A stretch of DNA of 25,723 bases. Source: Oscillospiraceae bacterium. GTDB taxonomy: Bacteria > Bacillota > Clostridia > Oscillospirales > Ruminococcaceae. The translations under genes and the position numbers were made by a program. Location of the stretch: the NCBI GenBank assembly GCA_029005335.1, contig JAQXFT010000196.1:1-25723 (forward strand), written 5' to 3'. Below the pieces are notes generated by a model. That model saw nothing but the letters and a program-made list of their open reading frames with translations. It was not told the origin of the DNA and did no database searches. This document shows, piece after piece, positions 7,973-15,650 of the stretch; position 1 is the first letter of the stretch, and every line of letters starts with the position of its first letter.

Positions 7973-8653
7973 TTGCCTTTTTATTCTCTGACTTCAGGAG
8001 TAATGCTTGATACGCCTGAGAATATGAACAATGACAGAAAAAAGACAATCTGTATTTCCGGTCACCGTGAAAAAAGCATAGTACCTTATCAGAATAATTT
8101 TGCCTACAGGGATATTACAGTTAATACTGTTAAATGTCTGCTTGCAAGATATCTTGATTTGGCATATATGAATGGCTATGATACATTTATAAGCGGTATG
8201 GCAGTCGGAGCAGATTTGTGGGGAGCTGAGCATATAGTAGACAGACGCAGACAGGGAACAGATATAAGCTTTATAGGTGTACTGCCTTATCTTCATCATG
8301 CAGACTGCTTTCCGAAAAGATATGTTGATTTGTTATATAAGGTTGAAAGGGAAGCGGATAAGCTTATACTTATGTCGCAGAATCCGGATATATCATATCG
8401 TTCATGTCCGGTAAATGAGAATGAATCCAGAACACTCTACCGTGACAGAAATTACTTTATGGTTGACCATTCATCAGCGATAATAGCATTTTTCAATGAC
8501 AACAGCAACTATTCCGGAACAGCACAGACAGTAAATTATGCACGCCGGCAGGGACTTAATATATGCAGATTCGGAATAGACACAGTATATTCTCTTATAA
8601 GCCGGTATAGGAATATGGAAAGGATACAATCGGCAATACAGAATATTTTCTGA
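7973..8653 (+). CDS. SLOG-superfamily protein (DUF1273/YpsA-like)
   Basis: The product matches DUF1273/YpsA-type SLOG proteins: a Rossmann-like fold with ICISGHREK near the start (residues about 22-30), the nucleotide-binding loop FISGMAVGADLWGAE (about 70-84), and RNYFMVDHSSAIIAFFN followed by SGTAQTVNYARRQG near the C-terminus. SLOG domains are thought to bind nucleotide-derived ligands; YpsA itself affects cell division in Bacillus. The frame opens at a GTG at 7961, but that codon is inside the ribosome binding site AAGGAAGTGA (7955-7964). A TTG at 7973 sits 8 bases after it and gives 226 residues, so I prefer TTG; an ATG at 8003 or 8024 is less well placed. It stands alone with its own promoter. 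Confidence 0.85.
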   Translation: MPFYSLTSGVMLDTPENMNNDRKKTICISGHREKSIVPYQNNFAYRDITVNTVKCLLARYLDLAYMNGYDTFISGMAVGADLWGAEHIVDRRRQGTDISFIGVLPYLHHADCFPKRYVDLLYKVEREADKLILMSQNPDISYRSCPVNENESRTLYRDRNYFMVDHSSAIIAFFNDNSNYSGTAQTVNYARRQGLNICRFGIDTVYSLISRYRNMERIQSAIQNIF

Positions 8654-8674
8654 GGCATATATATATTGTAGCAT

Positions 8675-8689
8675 AAGCGAAGCTTTTTT
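8675..8689 (+). terminator. Weak terminator candidate after the SLOG gene
   Basis: AAGC-GAA-GCTT (8675-8685) is a very short hairpin with the unusually stable GCGAAGC core, running into a T tract (8684-8689). The stem is only 4 bp, so this is tentative. Confidence 0.3.
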
Positions 8690-8770
8690 GCAAGTAAAAA
8701 ATAATACATAAAACAGAGGCTTTGCAGTAAAAAAAATATGATATTTGTTGTATAATTATAATGTAACGGA

Positions 8771-8829
8771 TATTCAACATAGTTTTCAACACAGTTTTCA
8801 ACAGGCTGTGGAAAAAGATGTTGAAAACT
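8771..8829. repeat. Three 12-bp tandem repeats plus an 11-bp inverted copy, DnaA-box-like
   Basis: Three 12-base units lie head to tail: TATTCAACATAG (8771), TTTTCAACACAG (8783) and TTTTCAACAGGC (8795). AGTTTTCAACA occurs twice (8781-8791 and 8793-8803) and its exact inverse TGTTGAAAACT lies at 8819-8829, so either copy could form an 11-bp hairpin with it. Between them TGTGGAAAA (8807-8815) is one mismatch from an inverted DnaA box; the TTTTCAACA nonamers are two mismatches from TTATCCACA. The cluster lies 40 bases before the start of the LCP-like gene and is followed by a very AT-rich run. Confidence 0.75.
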
Positions 8830-8868
8830 TTTCAAAAAAATTTTTAAAAGGAAAGGAAGATTTTTAAA

Positions 8869-9765
8869 ATGGCAAAAAGGAAAAAAGGAAGCATAGCAAT
8901 ACCGTTTCTTCTTACATTCTTTATAGCAATTCTTGCTGTCGGAGGAATCGGATTGTTTGTCTTCGATTATATTCAGAAAAGCAAACAGGTAGAGCTTAGC
9001 GAACCGGTCGGAAAGACAGCAGGTGTTGCGGAATATGAAGACAGTCATACAATACTGTTTATACTTGATACTCCGGATAAAAAGTGCAAGTCAACATTTA
9101 TGCTTATAAGGTCTGTTCCAAAGGAAAAAAAGATTCTCTGTGTAGGAGTGCCGTCAAATTCAATACAGCTTATGAATGGTGTACAGTACAGCATAGGGGA
9201 ATATTACGAATCAGGAGGAGGAAGCTATGCCTGTGAATTTATTGCACAGCAGTTCGGAATAGATACTCCCAAGTACGTAATATTTGATGAGGAAGCCTTC
9301 TGCAAGCTGAGTGATATTATGGGAGGCGTATCCTATGCGGTAAGTGTGGATATTCAGGGCTTTGACGACTCCAATACAGAGCAGTTCCTCAACGGAAAGC
9401 AGATAGTGACGCTTCTTACATATCCGCTTTTCAAGGACGGCGAAAAACAAAGAGCATCTATAGTAGGTTCGCTGATGTCATCAATGATAAATCAGGCGGA
9501 CGGAGCAAGAATTGCGGATAGTCTTGACAGAATTTTCAATACACTTATTGATATGGTAACTACGAACATAACAGCGGTTGACTATAAGGAAAAGAAAGAT
9601 GCAATACAGTTTATGTTCAATTATGGTACAACAATATCAAGATTCAGAATGGCTACAGGAGTAAATACAGGAGACTATTTTCTTATGGACGAATCCTTTC
9701 CGGAGGAGATAAAATCAGAATATTTCAAGGATTATCAGAGCGGAAAGAGTGAAAAAAATGAATAA
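8869..9765 (+). CDS. Membrane-anchored LytR-CpsA-Psr (LCP)-like protein with degenerate active site
   Basis: The 298-residue protein has a basic N-terminus and one membrane segment (about residues 10-32), placing the rest outside the cell. The order of motifs follows LCP proteins, which attach wall polymers to peptidoglycan: an STFMLIRSVPKEKKILCVGVPSN segment, then an FIAQQFGIDTPKYVIFDEEAF segment, LSDIMGGVSYAV and LNGKQIVTLL. The key LCP residues appear lost: the usual R-x-D before the first strand reads K-S-T, and the SIPRDT motif reads GVPSNS. It may therefore be a non-catalytic relative that binds ligands or scaffolds. A strong AAGGAAAGGAAG ribosome binding site precedes the ATG. Its end overlaps the TatD gene by 8 bases, indicating co-transcription. 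Confidence 0.7.
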   Translation: MAKRKKGSIAIPFLLTFFIAILAVGGIGLFVFDYIQKSKQVELSEPVGKTAGVAEYEDSHTILFILDTPDKKCKSTFMLIRSVPKEKKILCVGVPSNSIQLMNGVQYSIGEYYESGGGSYACEFIAQQFGIDTPKYVIFDEEAFCKLSDIMGGVSYAVSVDIQGFDDSNTEQFLNGKQIVTLLTYPLFKDGEKQRASIVGSLMSSMINQADGARIADSLDRIFNTLIDMVTTNITAVDYKEKKDAIQFMFNYGTTISRFRMATGVNTGDYFLMDESFPEEIKSEYFKDYQSGKSEKNE

Positions 9766-10525
9766 TATCTTTGATACCCATGCACATTACGGCGACAGAG
9801 CATTTGACAGTGACCGTGATGAGCTTCTGAAATCGCTTCCGGAAAAAGGAATAAGATATATAATGCTTGCCTCAACGGATATAGAATCGTCTTTGCAGAA
9901 CTGCAGTATAGCAGAAGCCTATGACTATATATATACGGCTGTAGGAATACACCCTGAGGATATTGAAAATACTCCGGAAAATTATATTGATACCCTGAGG
10001 GATATTATAAAATCAAATCCTAAAGTAAAAGCTATAGGAGAAATCGGACTTGATTACCACTATGAGGGCTATGACCGTGAAAAACAGATTGAAATATTCC
10101 GTGAACAGCTTGAGCTTGCAAATAATATCGGTTATCCGGTAATAGTTCACAGCCGTGATGCAATGGAGGATACCATGAATATTCTCAGGGAATATAAGCC
10201 CTGCGGAGTTATGCACTGCTTCAGCGGTTCAGCGGAAACAGCTAAGGAAATCATAAAGCTTGGAATGTATATAAGCTTTACCGGAGTGCTTACCTATAAA
10301 AATGCACGGAAATCCGTTGAAGCTCTTTCAGCTGTTCCCGATGACAGATTCATGCTTGAAACTGACTGTCCGTATATGTCACCTGTACCAATGAGGGGTA
10401 AGAGGTGTGACAGCTCAATGATACCATATACAGCACAGAAAGCCGGAGAAATAAAAAATATGACCTTGCAGGAAGTTCTTGACCTTACCTGTCAGAACGG
10501 TATGAAGCTTTTTTCCATTTCCTGA
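9758..10525 (+). CDS. tatD: TatD-family metal-dependent DNase
   Basis: TatD proteins are TIM-barrel metal hydrolases with DNase/exonuclease activity. All expected metal ligands are visible: the N-terminal DTHAH pair, Glu in IGEIGLDYHY (about residue 92), His in VIVHSRDA (about 130), His in VMHCFSG (about 155) and Asp in LETDCPYMSP (about 205). The 255-residue length is standard. The frame opens at a GTG at 9749, but the ribosome binding site GGAAAG (9742-9747) fits the ATG at 9758 better and gives the usual short lead before the first motif. The start lies within the last codons of the LCP-like gene, so the two are probably translationally coupled. Which TatD paralogue (YcfH/TatD) it is cannot be decided. 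Confidence 0.95.
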   Translation: MNNIFDTHAHYGDRAFDSDRDELLKSLPEKGIRYIMLASTDIESSLQNCSIAEAYDYIYTAVGIHPEDIENTPENYIDTLRDIIKSNPKVKAIGEIGLDYHYEGYDREKQIEIFREQLELANNIGYPVIVHSRDAMEDTMNILREYKPCGVMHCFSGSAETAKEIIKLGMYISFTGVLTYKNARKSVEALSAVPDDRFMLETDCPYMSPVPMRGKRCDSSMIPYTAQKAGEIKNMTLQEVLDLTCQNGMKLFSIS

Positions 10526-10609
10526 CAAATCTGTTGTTGAAACTTCACAAACTGTTGTGACATCAATTGTGAAATACGTCCAAAATATCTGCATTTTTTT
10601 CAATATAAC

Positions 10610-10638
10610 TTGAAATTTTAGTATTATGATGTTATCAT
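10610..10638 (+). promoter_or_regulatory. Promoter of the sensor-GGDEF gene
   Basis: TTGAAA (10610-10615), a 17-base spacer and TATCAT (10633-10638). Transcription would begin near 10645, on top of the first possible ATG, which supports the downstream GTG as the true start. Confidence 0.6.
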
Positions 10639-10671
10639 AAAAATATGAAAATCCTTATGGACGGTGATTTT

Positions 10672-12615
10672 GTGAATGGTAAAGTTTTAAGTATAGCAGT
10701 TATTGTTGCAGGGATAGATGAAGAATATCAGTATAATATAATAAAAGGTATCAATGAATATTCGGAAGAACACAACATAAATATATTTTACTTTACTGCA
10801 TACGGAGGAGTTCTTGCCAACTCCAATTATGACAGAGGCGAATATAATATATTCAGTCTTATACAGTACAGCAAATTTGACGGAATTATATTTATGGATA
10901 ATACCATAAGTGCAATTGATGTAAGGTGCAGGATTGCTGAGGAAATCAGAAAATCAGGAGTACCGACAGTAGTCTTTGATTCGGAAATAAGCCCCGGTTT
11001 TTACAATATAAAAATAGACAACTATAAAGCTATGGAAGATATTGTAAATCATGTTGTAAAAGAACACAATGCAAAAAGAATAAATTATGTGTCAGGACCT
11101 GTCGGCAATCCGGAAAGCTTTCAGAGATATGAAGCATATAAAAGCGTTCTCAAAGAAAATAATATAGAGTTTGAGCCTGAAAGAGTATTTTTCGGAGAGT
11201 TCCGTAGCATTGACGGATTTGGTGCTGCAAATCAGATTCTCAAATCAGAGCTTCCATTTCCTGATGCCGTAATATGTGCCAATGATGCAATGGCACTTAC
11301 ACTTATAACAACTTTTGAACAGCATGGAATAAAAATTCCCGATGATGTAATTGTAACCGGATTTGATGATATATCAGTGGCAAGAGATTTCTGTCCGAAG
11401 CTTACAACAGTTGACAGACCTCTCAATATGCTTGGAAGAAAAGCCTGTGAAATATTAACATCAGTATGTTCCGGAGATGTTCCGCCGGAAAAATATACAG
11501 TGTTTACAAATCCGGTATTTTCTGCAAGCTGTGGCTGTACCTCAGCTGAGGAAAGCCAGAAGGATATAAAAAGATTCAAGAAAGAAAATTATACGAAAAT
11601 GGAGCAGTGCAATTATCATATCTCAATACTGAACCGTATGACATCAGCACTTGCAGACAGCGAATCAATTGAACACCATACTAAGATTATAAACGAATTT
11701 CTTTCAGAAATAAATTGCAATGATTTTTATATATGCCTGTGTGACAACTGGGAGGGGTGTTTCAGACAGCAGATAAATGAGGCATCAGATGCCTTTGATT
11801 CTGTTGAGGAATATCAGACAGAGGGATATGCAAAATATATGAATGTACCTTTCTGCCGTGTGAACGGAGAGCTGATAAATATGGGTTCATTCAGAAGCAG
11901 TGAGATGTATCCTTTTGAGTTCAGTAAGGGAGGAAATATAAGCTACTTTTTTCCTGTGCATTTCCGTGAAAGATGTTTCGGCTACTGTATAGCGATAAAT
12001 ACAGATATCCCGATAACAAGTATGCTTTTTCATACATGGATTATGAATATAAGCAATGCTGTCGAAAACGTAAGAAAACTGAATCAGCTTAATGATGCAA
12101 TAAAAAAGCTGGATAAGCTTTATGCGATAGACCCTCTCTGCGAAATATATAACCGCAATGGCTTTGTACGTTCAGCAGGTAAGATATTCAAGGAATGTAT
12201 AGTAAATCATAAGACAGTAATGATTATGTTCATAGATATGGACGGACTGAAAATTATCAATGATGAATACAGCCATAAGGAAGGGGATTTTGCCTTGAAA
12301 ACCCTTGCTTCGGTACTGAAATTCTGCTGTACAAACGGTGAAATATGTGCAAGGTTCGGAGGAGATGAGTTTCTTGTATTCTCTGAAAATTTCAATCACG
12401 ATATGGCAGCTACGCTTGCAGACAAAATCAATGAAAAGATAAAGGAAATCAATAAAACTATAAATAAACCCTATGAAATATCAGCCAGCATAGGTTGCTA
12501 TGTGACTGAGGCAAAGGAAGAATTTCCACTTTTCAATATTATAACAAAGGCTGACCAGAAAATGTATGAGGAAAAGAAACGTAAGAAGACCTCACGCTAT
12601 CTGAGAAGAACCTGA
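10672..12615 (+). CDS. LacI-type periplasmic-binding-like sensor fused to a GGDEF diguanylate cyclase
   Basis: Residues 1 to about 285 form a Peripla_BP_3/LacI-type ligand-binding domain (LSIAVIVAGIDEEYQYNIIKG, then AVICANDAMAL and VIVTGFDDISVARDFCPKLTTVD) with no helix-turn-helix and no signal peptide, so it should sense a small ligand, probably a sugar, in the cytoplasm. A GAF-like linker region follows (about 300-470). The C-terminus is GGDEF: DPLCEIYNRNGF, MFIDMDGLKIINDEYSHKEGD and an intact ARFGGDEF. The inhibitory RxxD site nine residues before GGDEF reads TNGE, so product inhibition is probably absent. The frame opens at an ATG at 10645 that would be leaderless; GGTGAT ahead of a GTG at 10672 fits better (647 residues). 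Predicted product: cyclic di-GMP. No other c-di-GMP gene is nearby. Confidence 0.88.
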   Translation: MNGKVLSIAVIVAGIDEEYQYNIIKGINEYSEEHNINIFYFTAYGGVLANSNYDRGEYNIFSLIQYSKFDGIIFMDNTISAIDVRCRIAEEIRKSGVPTVVFDSEISPGFYNIKIDNYKAMEDIVNHVVKEHNAKRINYVSGPVGNPESFQRYEAYKSVLKENNIEFEPERVFFGEFRSIDGFGAANQILKSELPFPDAVICANDAMALTLITTFEQHGIKIPDDVIVTGFDDISVARDFCPKLTTVDRPLNMLGRKACEILTSVCSGDVPPEKYTVFTNPVFSASCGCTSAEESQKDIKRFKKENYTKMEQCNYHISILNRMTSALADSESIEHHTKIINEFLSEINCNDFYICLCDNWEGCFRQQINEASDAFDSVEEYQTEGYAKYMNVPFCRVNGELINMGSFRSSEMYPFEFSKGGNISYFFPVHFRERCFGYCIAINTDIPITSMLFHTWIMNISNAVENVRKLNQLNDAIKKLDKLYAIDPLCEIYNRNGFVRSAGKIFKECIVNHKTVMIMFIDMDGLKIINDEYSHKEGDFALKTLASVLKFCCTNGEICARFGGDEFLVFSENFNHDMAATLADKINEKIKEINKTINKPYEISASIGCYVTEAKEEFPLFNIITKADQKMYEEKKRKKTSRYLRRT

Positions 12616-12620
12616 TGATA

Positions 12621-12663
12621 TGAAAAAAGGTATGCGGAATGTTTCCGCATACCTTATTTTCTT
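12621..12663. terminator. Bidirectional terminator between the GGDEF gene and pssA
   Basis: AAGGTATGCGGAA (12627-12639) pairs with TTCCGCATACCTT (12643-12655) across a TGT loop. T-rich tracts lie after the stem in both directions. The pssA stop codon (12654-12656) lies inside the stem, so one hairpin closes both genes. Confidence 0.92.
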
Positions 12664-13295
12664 GTTCTGTATAGCATCCAGAGAAGCTCAAGGACGCCGA
12701 TTCCCAGAAAAATAAACATTGATTTCATACCCGGCTTCTTGATTCTGAATCTTGTTATAAATGCAATGGCAATAACAGAAAGGACTATGCCATAGACAGC
12801 AGGGAATATTTCTGTACCTATATCATTGCGGAAGCTGAAAAGCAAAGGAAGTATAAGTGCAACGCTTGTAACAGGAAGCCCCTCATATACCTTTCTGACT
12901 TCGGAGGTTTTTTTCTGTCTCATTTCCTCAGTGACGTTGAAATATGCAAGCCTTATGACTGCACAGAGCGGAAAGAATATAAGAACAGGAATGTCGAGCC
13001 AGTTTTTCATGCCTACTGAATATCCTATAACGGAGGGCAGAATCCCGAAGCATACCAAATCGCACAATGAATCAATCTGAATACCGAATTGTTTTTCCTG
13101 TTCAGTTCTTTTTTTGCAGGTGCGGGCGACTTTTCCGTCGAACATATCGCACAATCCGGAAATCATAAGACATACGATTGCGTATTTCGGAGAAGCAGGC
13201 AGATTGCCGACTCCGCATGCAAGAAAGATTCCGGTTACAGAGGAAAGCAAGCCTAAATATGTTAAAATAACAGTATAGTTATAAAATCCAATCAT
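12654..13295 (-). CDS. pssA: CDP-diacylglycerol--serine O-phosphatidyltransferase
   Basis: The enzyme makes phosphatidylserine from CDP-diacylglycerol and serine in the membrane. The CDP-alcohol phosphotransferase signature is present at about residues 50-88 (CDMFDGKVAR ... FGIQIDSLCDL). It keeps both DG-AR and the two downstream Asp residues, but with 12 rather than 8 residues between AR and G, a form I associate with clostridial PssA. Six or so membrane segments fill the 213 residues. The AAGGGG site lies 7 bases before the ATG. No psd decarboxylase gene is adjacent. Another CDP-alcohol transferase such as a phosphatidylglycerol-phosphate synthase is the main alternative, but the motif context favours PssA. 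Confidence 0.85.
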   Translation of the reverse strand: MIGFYNYTVILTYLGLLSSVTGIFLACGVGNLPASPKYAIVCLMISGLCDMFDGKVARTCKKRTEQEKQFGIQIDSLCDLVCFGILPSVIGYSVGMKNWLDIPVLIFFPLCAVIRLAYFNVTEEMRQKKTSEVRKVYEGLPVTSVALILPLLFSFRNDIGTEIFPAVYGIVLSVIAIAFITRFRIKKPGMKSMFIFLGIGVLELLWMLYRTRK

Positions 13296-13328
13296 CAGAA
13301 AACCCCTTAAAAAAATATTATTCTAATA

Positions 13329-13357
13329 ATTATAACACATCAGTATGAAAAATTCAA
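13329..13357 (-). promoter_or_regulatory. Promoter of pssA
   Basis: On the minus strand TTGAAT (13352-13357), a 17-base spacer, and TATAAT (13329-13334) preceded by TGT. The -35 overlaps the stop codon of the upstream LRR gene, so pssA can be transcribed independently of it. Confidence 0.75.
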
Positions 13358-14544
13358 GAGTTGCGATATAATTTATTCATAATTTTGTAAGCCTCCATTA
13401 TATCACGCATATGCAGTCTTTCAGATTTTTCGGCATATTCAATCATTTCATCAATATATTTTGTGCTGACAAGCCGGAGGAACAGGATTTTATCAAGGAT
13501 TTCAGCATTATCTTCATCAATGAGATATCTGACAGCTTTTCTGATATTTTTCTTTACGTATTTATAGCAGAAATCAATTTCAAACTGATGCAGTACAAAA
13601 AGAGCTATAGGAAGCTTACAGTCAAAGCGTTTTATTGATGAGAAGATTTCTTCAGAGAATCCGTTCTGAAAGAATGAGAGTATTTTTTTCATATCACAGT
13701 ATCTGATATTTTTTTGTGTATGAATTGAGAGGGTATATTTATCATCAAAAAGTGTCAGATTTTTTACAGATGAACAGTGCATAAATGATGTTTCACCTAT
13801 TTTTATGTTGAATGGCATTTTTACTGATTCAAGAGCAGTACAGCCGTCAAAGCAGAAATTACTGATTGATATAGCGGACAGAGGAATATCAATATTCCTG
13901 AGGCTTGTGCATTGCAGAAATGTCATACTGCTGAGATTTACAATATTTTCGGGAATATTTATATCCCTCAGGCTTCTGCATCCCGAAAAGGCGAGATGTT
14001 CAATTATTTTCAGATTTTCCGGCAGAAATATTTTTTTCAGAGAACTTCCGGAAAAAGCCTCACCGCCTATTCTTGAGACGGAATCGGGAATCCTGAAGCA
14101 TCTTTCGGGCTTTGTAACAGTATAAGATAGAAGATTTGACATATCCCTGCTGAAAAGAACGTTATTTTTTACTATGTAATTCGGATTATTCTCCGAAATT
14201 TCAATTTGTTTCAGATTTTTACAGCCGGAGAAAATATTGTCTCCTATAAATAATACTGACTCCGGAATATAGATATATTCAAGGGCTTCACAGTTCCGGA
14301 ATGCATAGTCCTCAATAATATTTACAGATTCCGGAATATTTATTTCCTCAAGATTTTTACAGCCATCAAAGGCGAGCTTGTTTATTTTCCTGAGAGTATC
14401 CGGAAGCACAATTTTCCTGATATTATATGCACCCGAAAAACAGAAACGGGAAATTTCTTTTATGCCGTCCGGAATTACTGAAACTGATTCATTGCAGTCA
14501 TCTGTATATTTTTTTAAAATATTGTTCTGAATTTCAAAGCTCAT
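13354..14544 (-). CDS. Cytoplasmic BspA-type leucine-rich repeat protein
   Basis: Residues about 20-290 are built from roughly ten LRR_5 (BspA-like) repeats of about 23 residues, with the pattern I-x-x-x-AFxGC-xx-Lxx-I-x-IP; examples are LAFDGCKNLEEINIPESV and AFSGCRSLRDINIPENI. One repeat is interrupted near residues 115-150 by a longer insert (NNPNYIVKNNVLFSRD), typical of these families. The last 100 residues are helical and Lys/Glu-rich, without repeats. No signal peptide, anchor or sorting motif is visible, unlike most surface BspA proteins, so it should stay in the cytoplasm. Function is unknown; a protein-binding scaffold is the usual inference. An AGGAGCG site precedes the ATG, and it has its own promoter. 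Confidence 0.88.
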   Translation of the reverse strand: MSFEIQNNILKKYTDDCNESVSVIPDGIKEISRFCFSGAYNIRKIVLPDTLRKINKLAFDGCKNLEEINIPESVNIIEDYAFRNCEALEYIYIPESVLFIGDNIFSGCKNLKQIEISENNPNYIVKNNVLFSRDMSNLLSYTVTKPERCFRIPDSVSRIGGEAFSGSSLKKIFLPENLKIIEHLAFSGCRSLRDINIPENIVNLSSMTFLQCTSLRNIDIPLSAISISNFCFDGCTALESVKMPFNIKIGETSFMHCSSVKNLTLFDDKYTLSIHTQKNIRYCDMKKILSFFQNGFSEEIFSSIKRFDCKLPIALFVLHQFEIDFCYKYVKKNIRKAVRYLIDEDNAEILDKILFLRLVSTKYIDEMIEYAEKSERLHMRDIMEAYKIMNKLYRNS

Positions 14545-14576
14545 GATTATACGCTCCTGAAAAATGATTTTTTTAT

Positions 14577-14605
14577 ATTATAGCATTTTAAAATCAAAAA
14601 GTAAA
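14577..14605 (-). promoter_or_regulatory. Promoter of the LRR protein gene
   Basis: On the minus strand TTTACT (14600-14605), a 17-base spacer, and TATAAT (14577-14582) with an upstream TGC extended element. Confidence 0.7.
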
Positions 14606-14633
14606 TACAGGTTTTGTGGTATTTTAATGGATA

Positions 14634-14668
14634 TAAAAAAGCCTGTCTTCGTATAATACGAAAACAGG
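14634..14668 (-). terminator. Terminator of the rplM-rpsI operon
   Basis: On the minus strand a 12-bp stem (14657-14668 with 14642-14653, one G-U pair) with a 3-base loop is followed by a six-T tract (14635-14640). It lies just past the rpsI stop. Confidence 0.92.
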
Positions 14669-14688
14669 ACATTTCAGTAATAATAAAA

Positions 14689-15090
14689 TTATCTCTTTGA
14701 GAACTGAGGAGCGCGACGAGCAGCCTTGAGACCGTATTTCTTTCTTTCCTTCATACGAGGGTCACGGGTAAGGAAGCCAGCCTTTTTAAGTTCGGGGCGA
14801 AGCTCTGCATTGTATTCGAGAAGAGCTCTTGAAAGACCGTGTCTTATAGCACCAGCCTGACCGGTTACACCGCCGCCGCATACTGTGCAAACGATATCGA
14901 ATTTATCGAGATTATCTGTAAGAGCAAGGGGCTGACGAACTATAAGCTTGAGAGTTTCAAGGCCGAAATAGTTATCAATATCTCTGCCGTTGATAGTAAC
15001 ATTACCTGTACCGGGATAGAGTCTTACTCTTGCTACGGAGTGCTTTCTTCTGCCAGTTCCGTAAAAATATTTTACCTTTGATTCATACAT
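14689..15090 (-). CDS. rpsI: 30S ribosomal protein S9
   Basis: S9 sits in the head of the small subunit with its C-terminal tail reaching the P-site tRNA. The 133-residue protein shows YGTGRRKHSVARVRL at the start, GGGVTGQAGAIRHGLSRALLEY in the middle (about residues 70-93) and the basic tail RDPRMKERKKYGLKAARRAPQFSKR ending in the invariant Lys-Arg. A GGAGGG site lies in the 21-base gap after rplM. It is the second gene of the usual L13-S9 operon. Confidence 0.98.
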   Translation of the reverse strand: MYESKVKYFYGTGRRKHSVARVRLYPGTGNVTINGRDIDNYFGLETLKLIVRQPLALTDNLDKFDIVCTVCGGGVTGQAGAIRHGLSRALLEYNAELRPELKKAGFLTRDPRMKERKKYGLKAARRAPQFSKR

Positions 15091-15111
15091 TTTAAGATAG
15101 CCCTCCTTATA

Positions 15112-15540
15112 TTATAATTCATATGCAACAGGCTTCTGACCTGCATGCTTGTGTTCTGAACCCTTATAGGTTCTGAGTCTCTTGAGCTGTTCTCTGCCCT
15201 GAGTAGTGTTAGGGAGCATACCGTTTACAGCAATCATCATAGCCTTATCAGCTTCATTAGCCATCATATCCTTGTATGATTTTGATTTAAGACCGCCAAT
15301 CCAGCCTGTGTGCCAGTAGAATTTTTTATTTTCGAGTTTTTTTCCTGTGAGAATAGCCTTATCGCAGTTGATGATGATAACATGGTCACCGCAATCAACG
15401 TGAGGGATATAAGTAGGCTTATGCTTGCCTCTGAGGATATGAGCAGCTTTTGCAGCGACACGTCCGAGCGGCTTGCCTGTAGCATCTATTATATACCATT
15501 TACGGCTTACTTCGTTTGCCTTTGGCATAGTAGTTGACAT
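15112..15540 (-). CDS. rplM: 50S ribosomal protein L13
   Basis: L13 is an early-assembly protein of the large subunit. At 142 residues it has normal length and the expected motifs: KWYIIDATGKPLGRVAAKAAHILRGK near the start, YIPHVDCGDHVIIINCDKAILTGKK, and NGMLPNTTQGREQLKRLRTYKGSEHKH at the C-terminus. GGAGG at 15550-15554 precedes the ATG. The leader downstream of the promoter is only about 50 bases, too short for a large autoregulatory leader RNA. Confidence 0.98.
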   Translation of the reverse strand: MSTTMPKANEVSRKWYIIDATGKPLGRVAAKAAHILRGKHKPTYIPHVDCGDHVIIINCDKAILTGKKLENKKFYWHTGWIGGLKSKSYKDMMANEADKAMMIAVNGMLPNTTQGREQLKRLRTYKGSEHKHAGQKPVAYEL

Positions 15541-15582
15541 AGATTAAAACCTCCATAGAATTATTTTGTGAATGCAAGAGCT

Positions 15583-15611
15583 ATTATATCATCTTATTTC
15601 TGATATGTCAA
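15583..15611 (-). promoter_or_regulatory. Consensus promoter of the rplM-rpsI operon
   Basis: On the minus strand a perfect TTGACA (15606-15611) and a perfect TATAAT (15583-15588) with exactly 17 bases between them, plus an extended TGA. This fits high constitutive expression. Confidence 0.95.
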
Positions 15612-15650
15612 GAATGCAAAAGCTGATTTTTTAATTTATATCCTTTATTC

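Noticed and set aside
8771..8845. Chromosomal replication origin
   Set aside because: The DnaA-box-like nonamers are degenerate and no dnaA, dnaN, rpmH or gyrase gene is nearby; kept only as a repeat cluster of unknown role.
8536..9048. 170-residue minus-strand frame spanning the SLOG/LCP-like gap
   Set aside because: It overlaps both flanking genes and reads through the 12-bp repeats; composition is Cys/Tyr/Phe-rich noise with no ribosome binding site seen.
10543..10573. Operator made of TTCACAA and TTGTGAA between tatD and the GGDEF gene
   Set aside because: Short AT-rich repeats with irregular spacing; not distinguishable from chance.
15541..15600. L13 autoregulatory leader RNA upstream of rplM
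   Set aside because: The consensus promoter leaves only about 50 leader bases, with no structure beyond the ribosome binding site.
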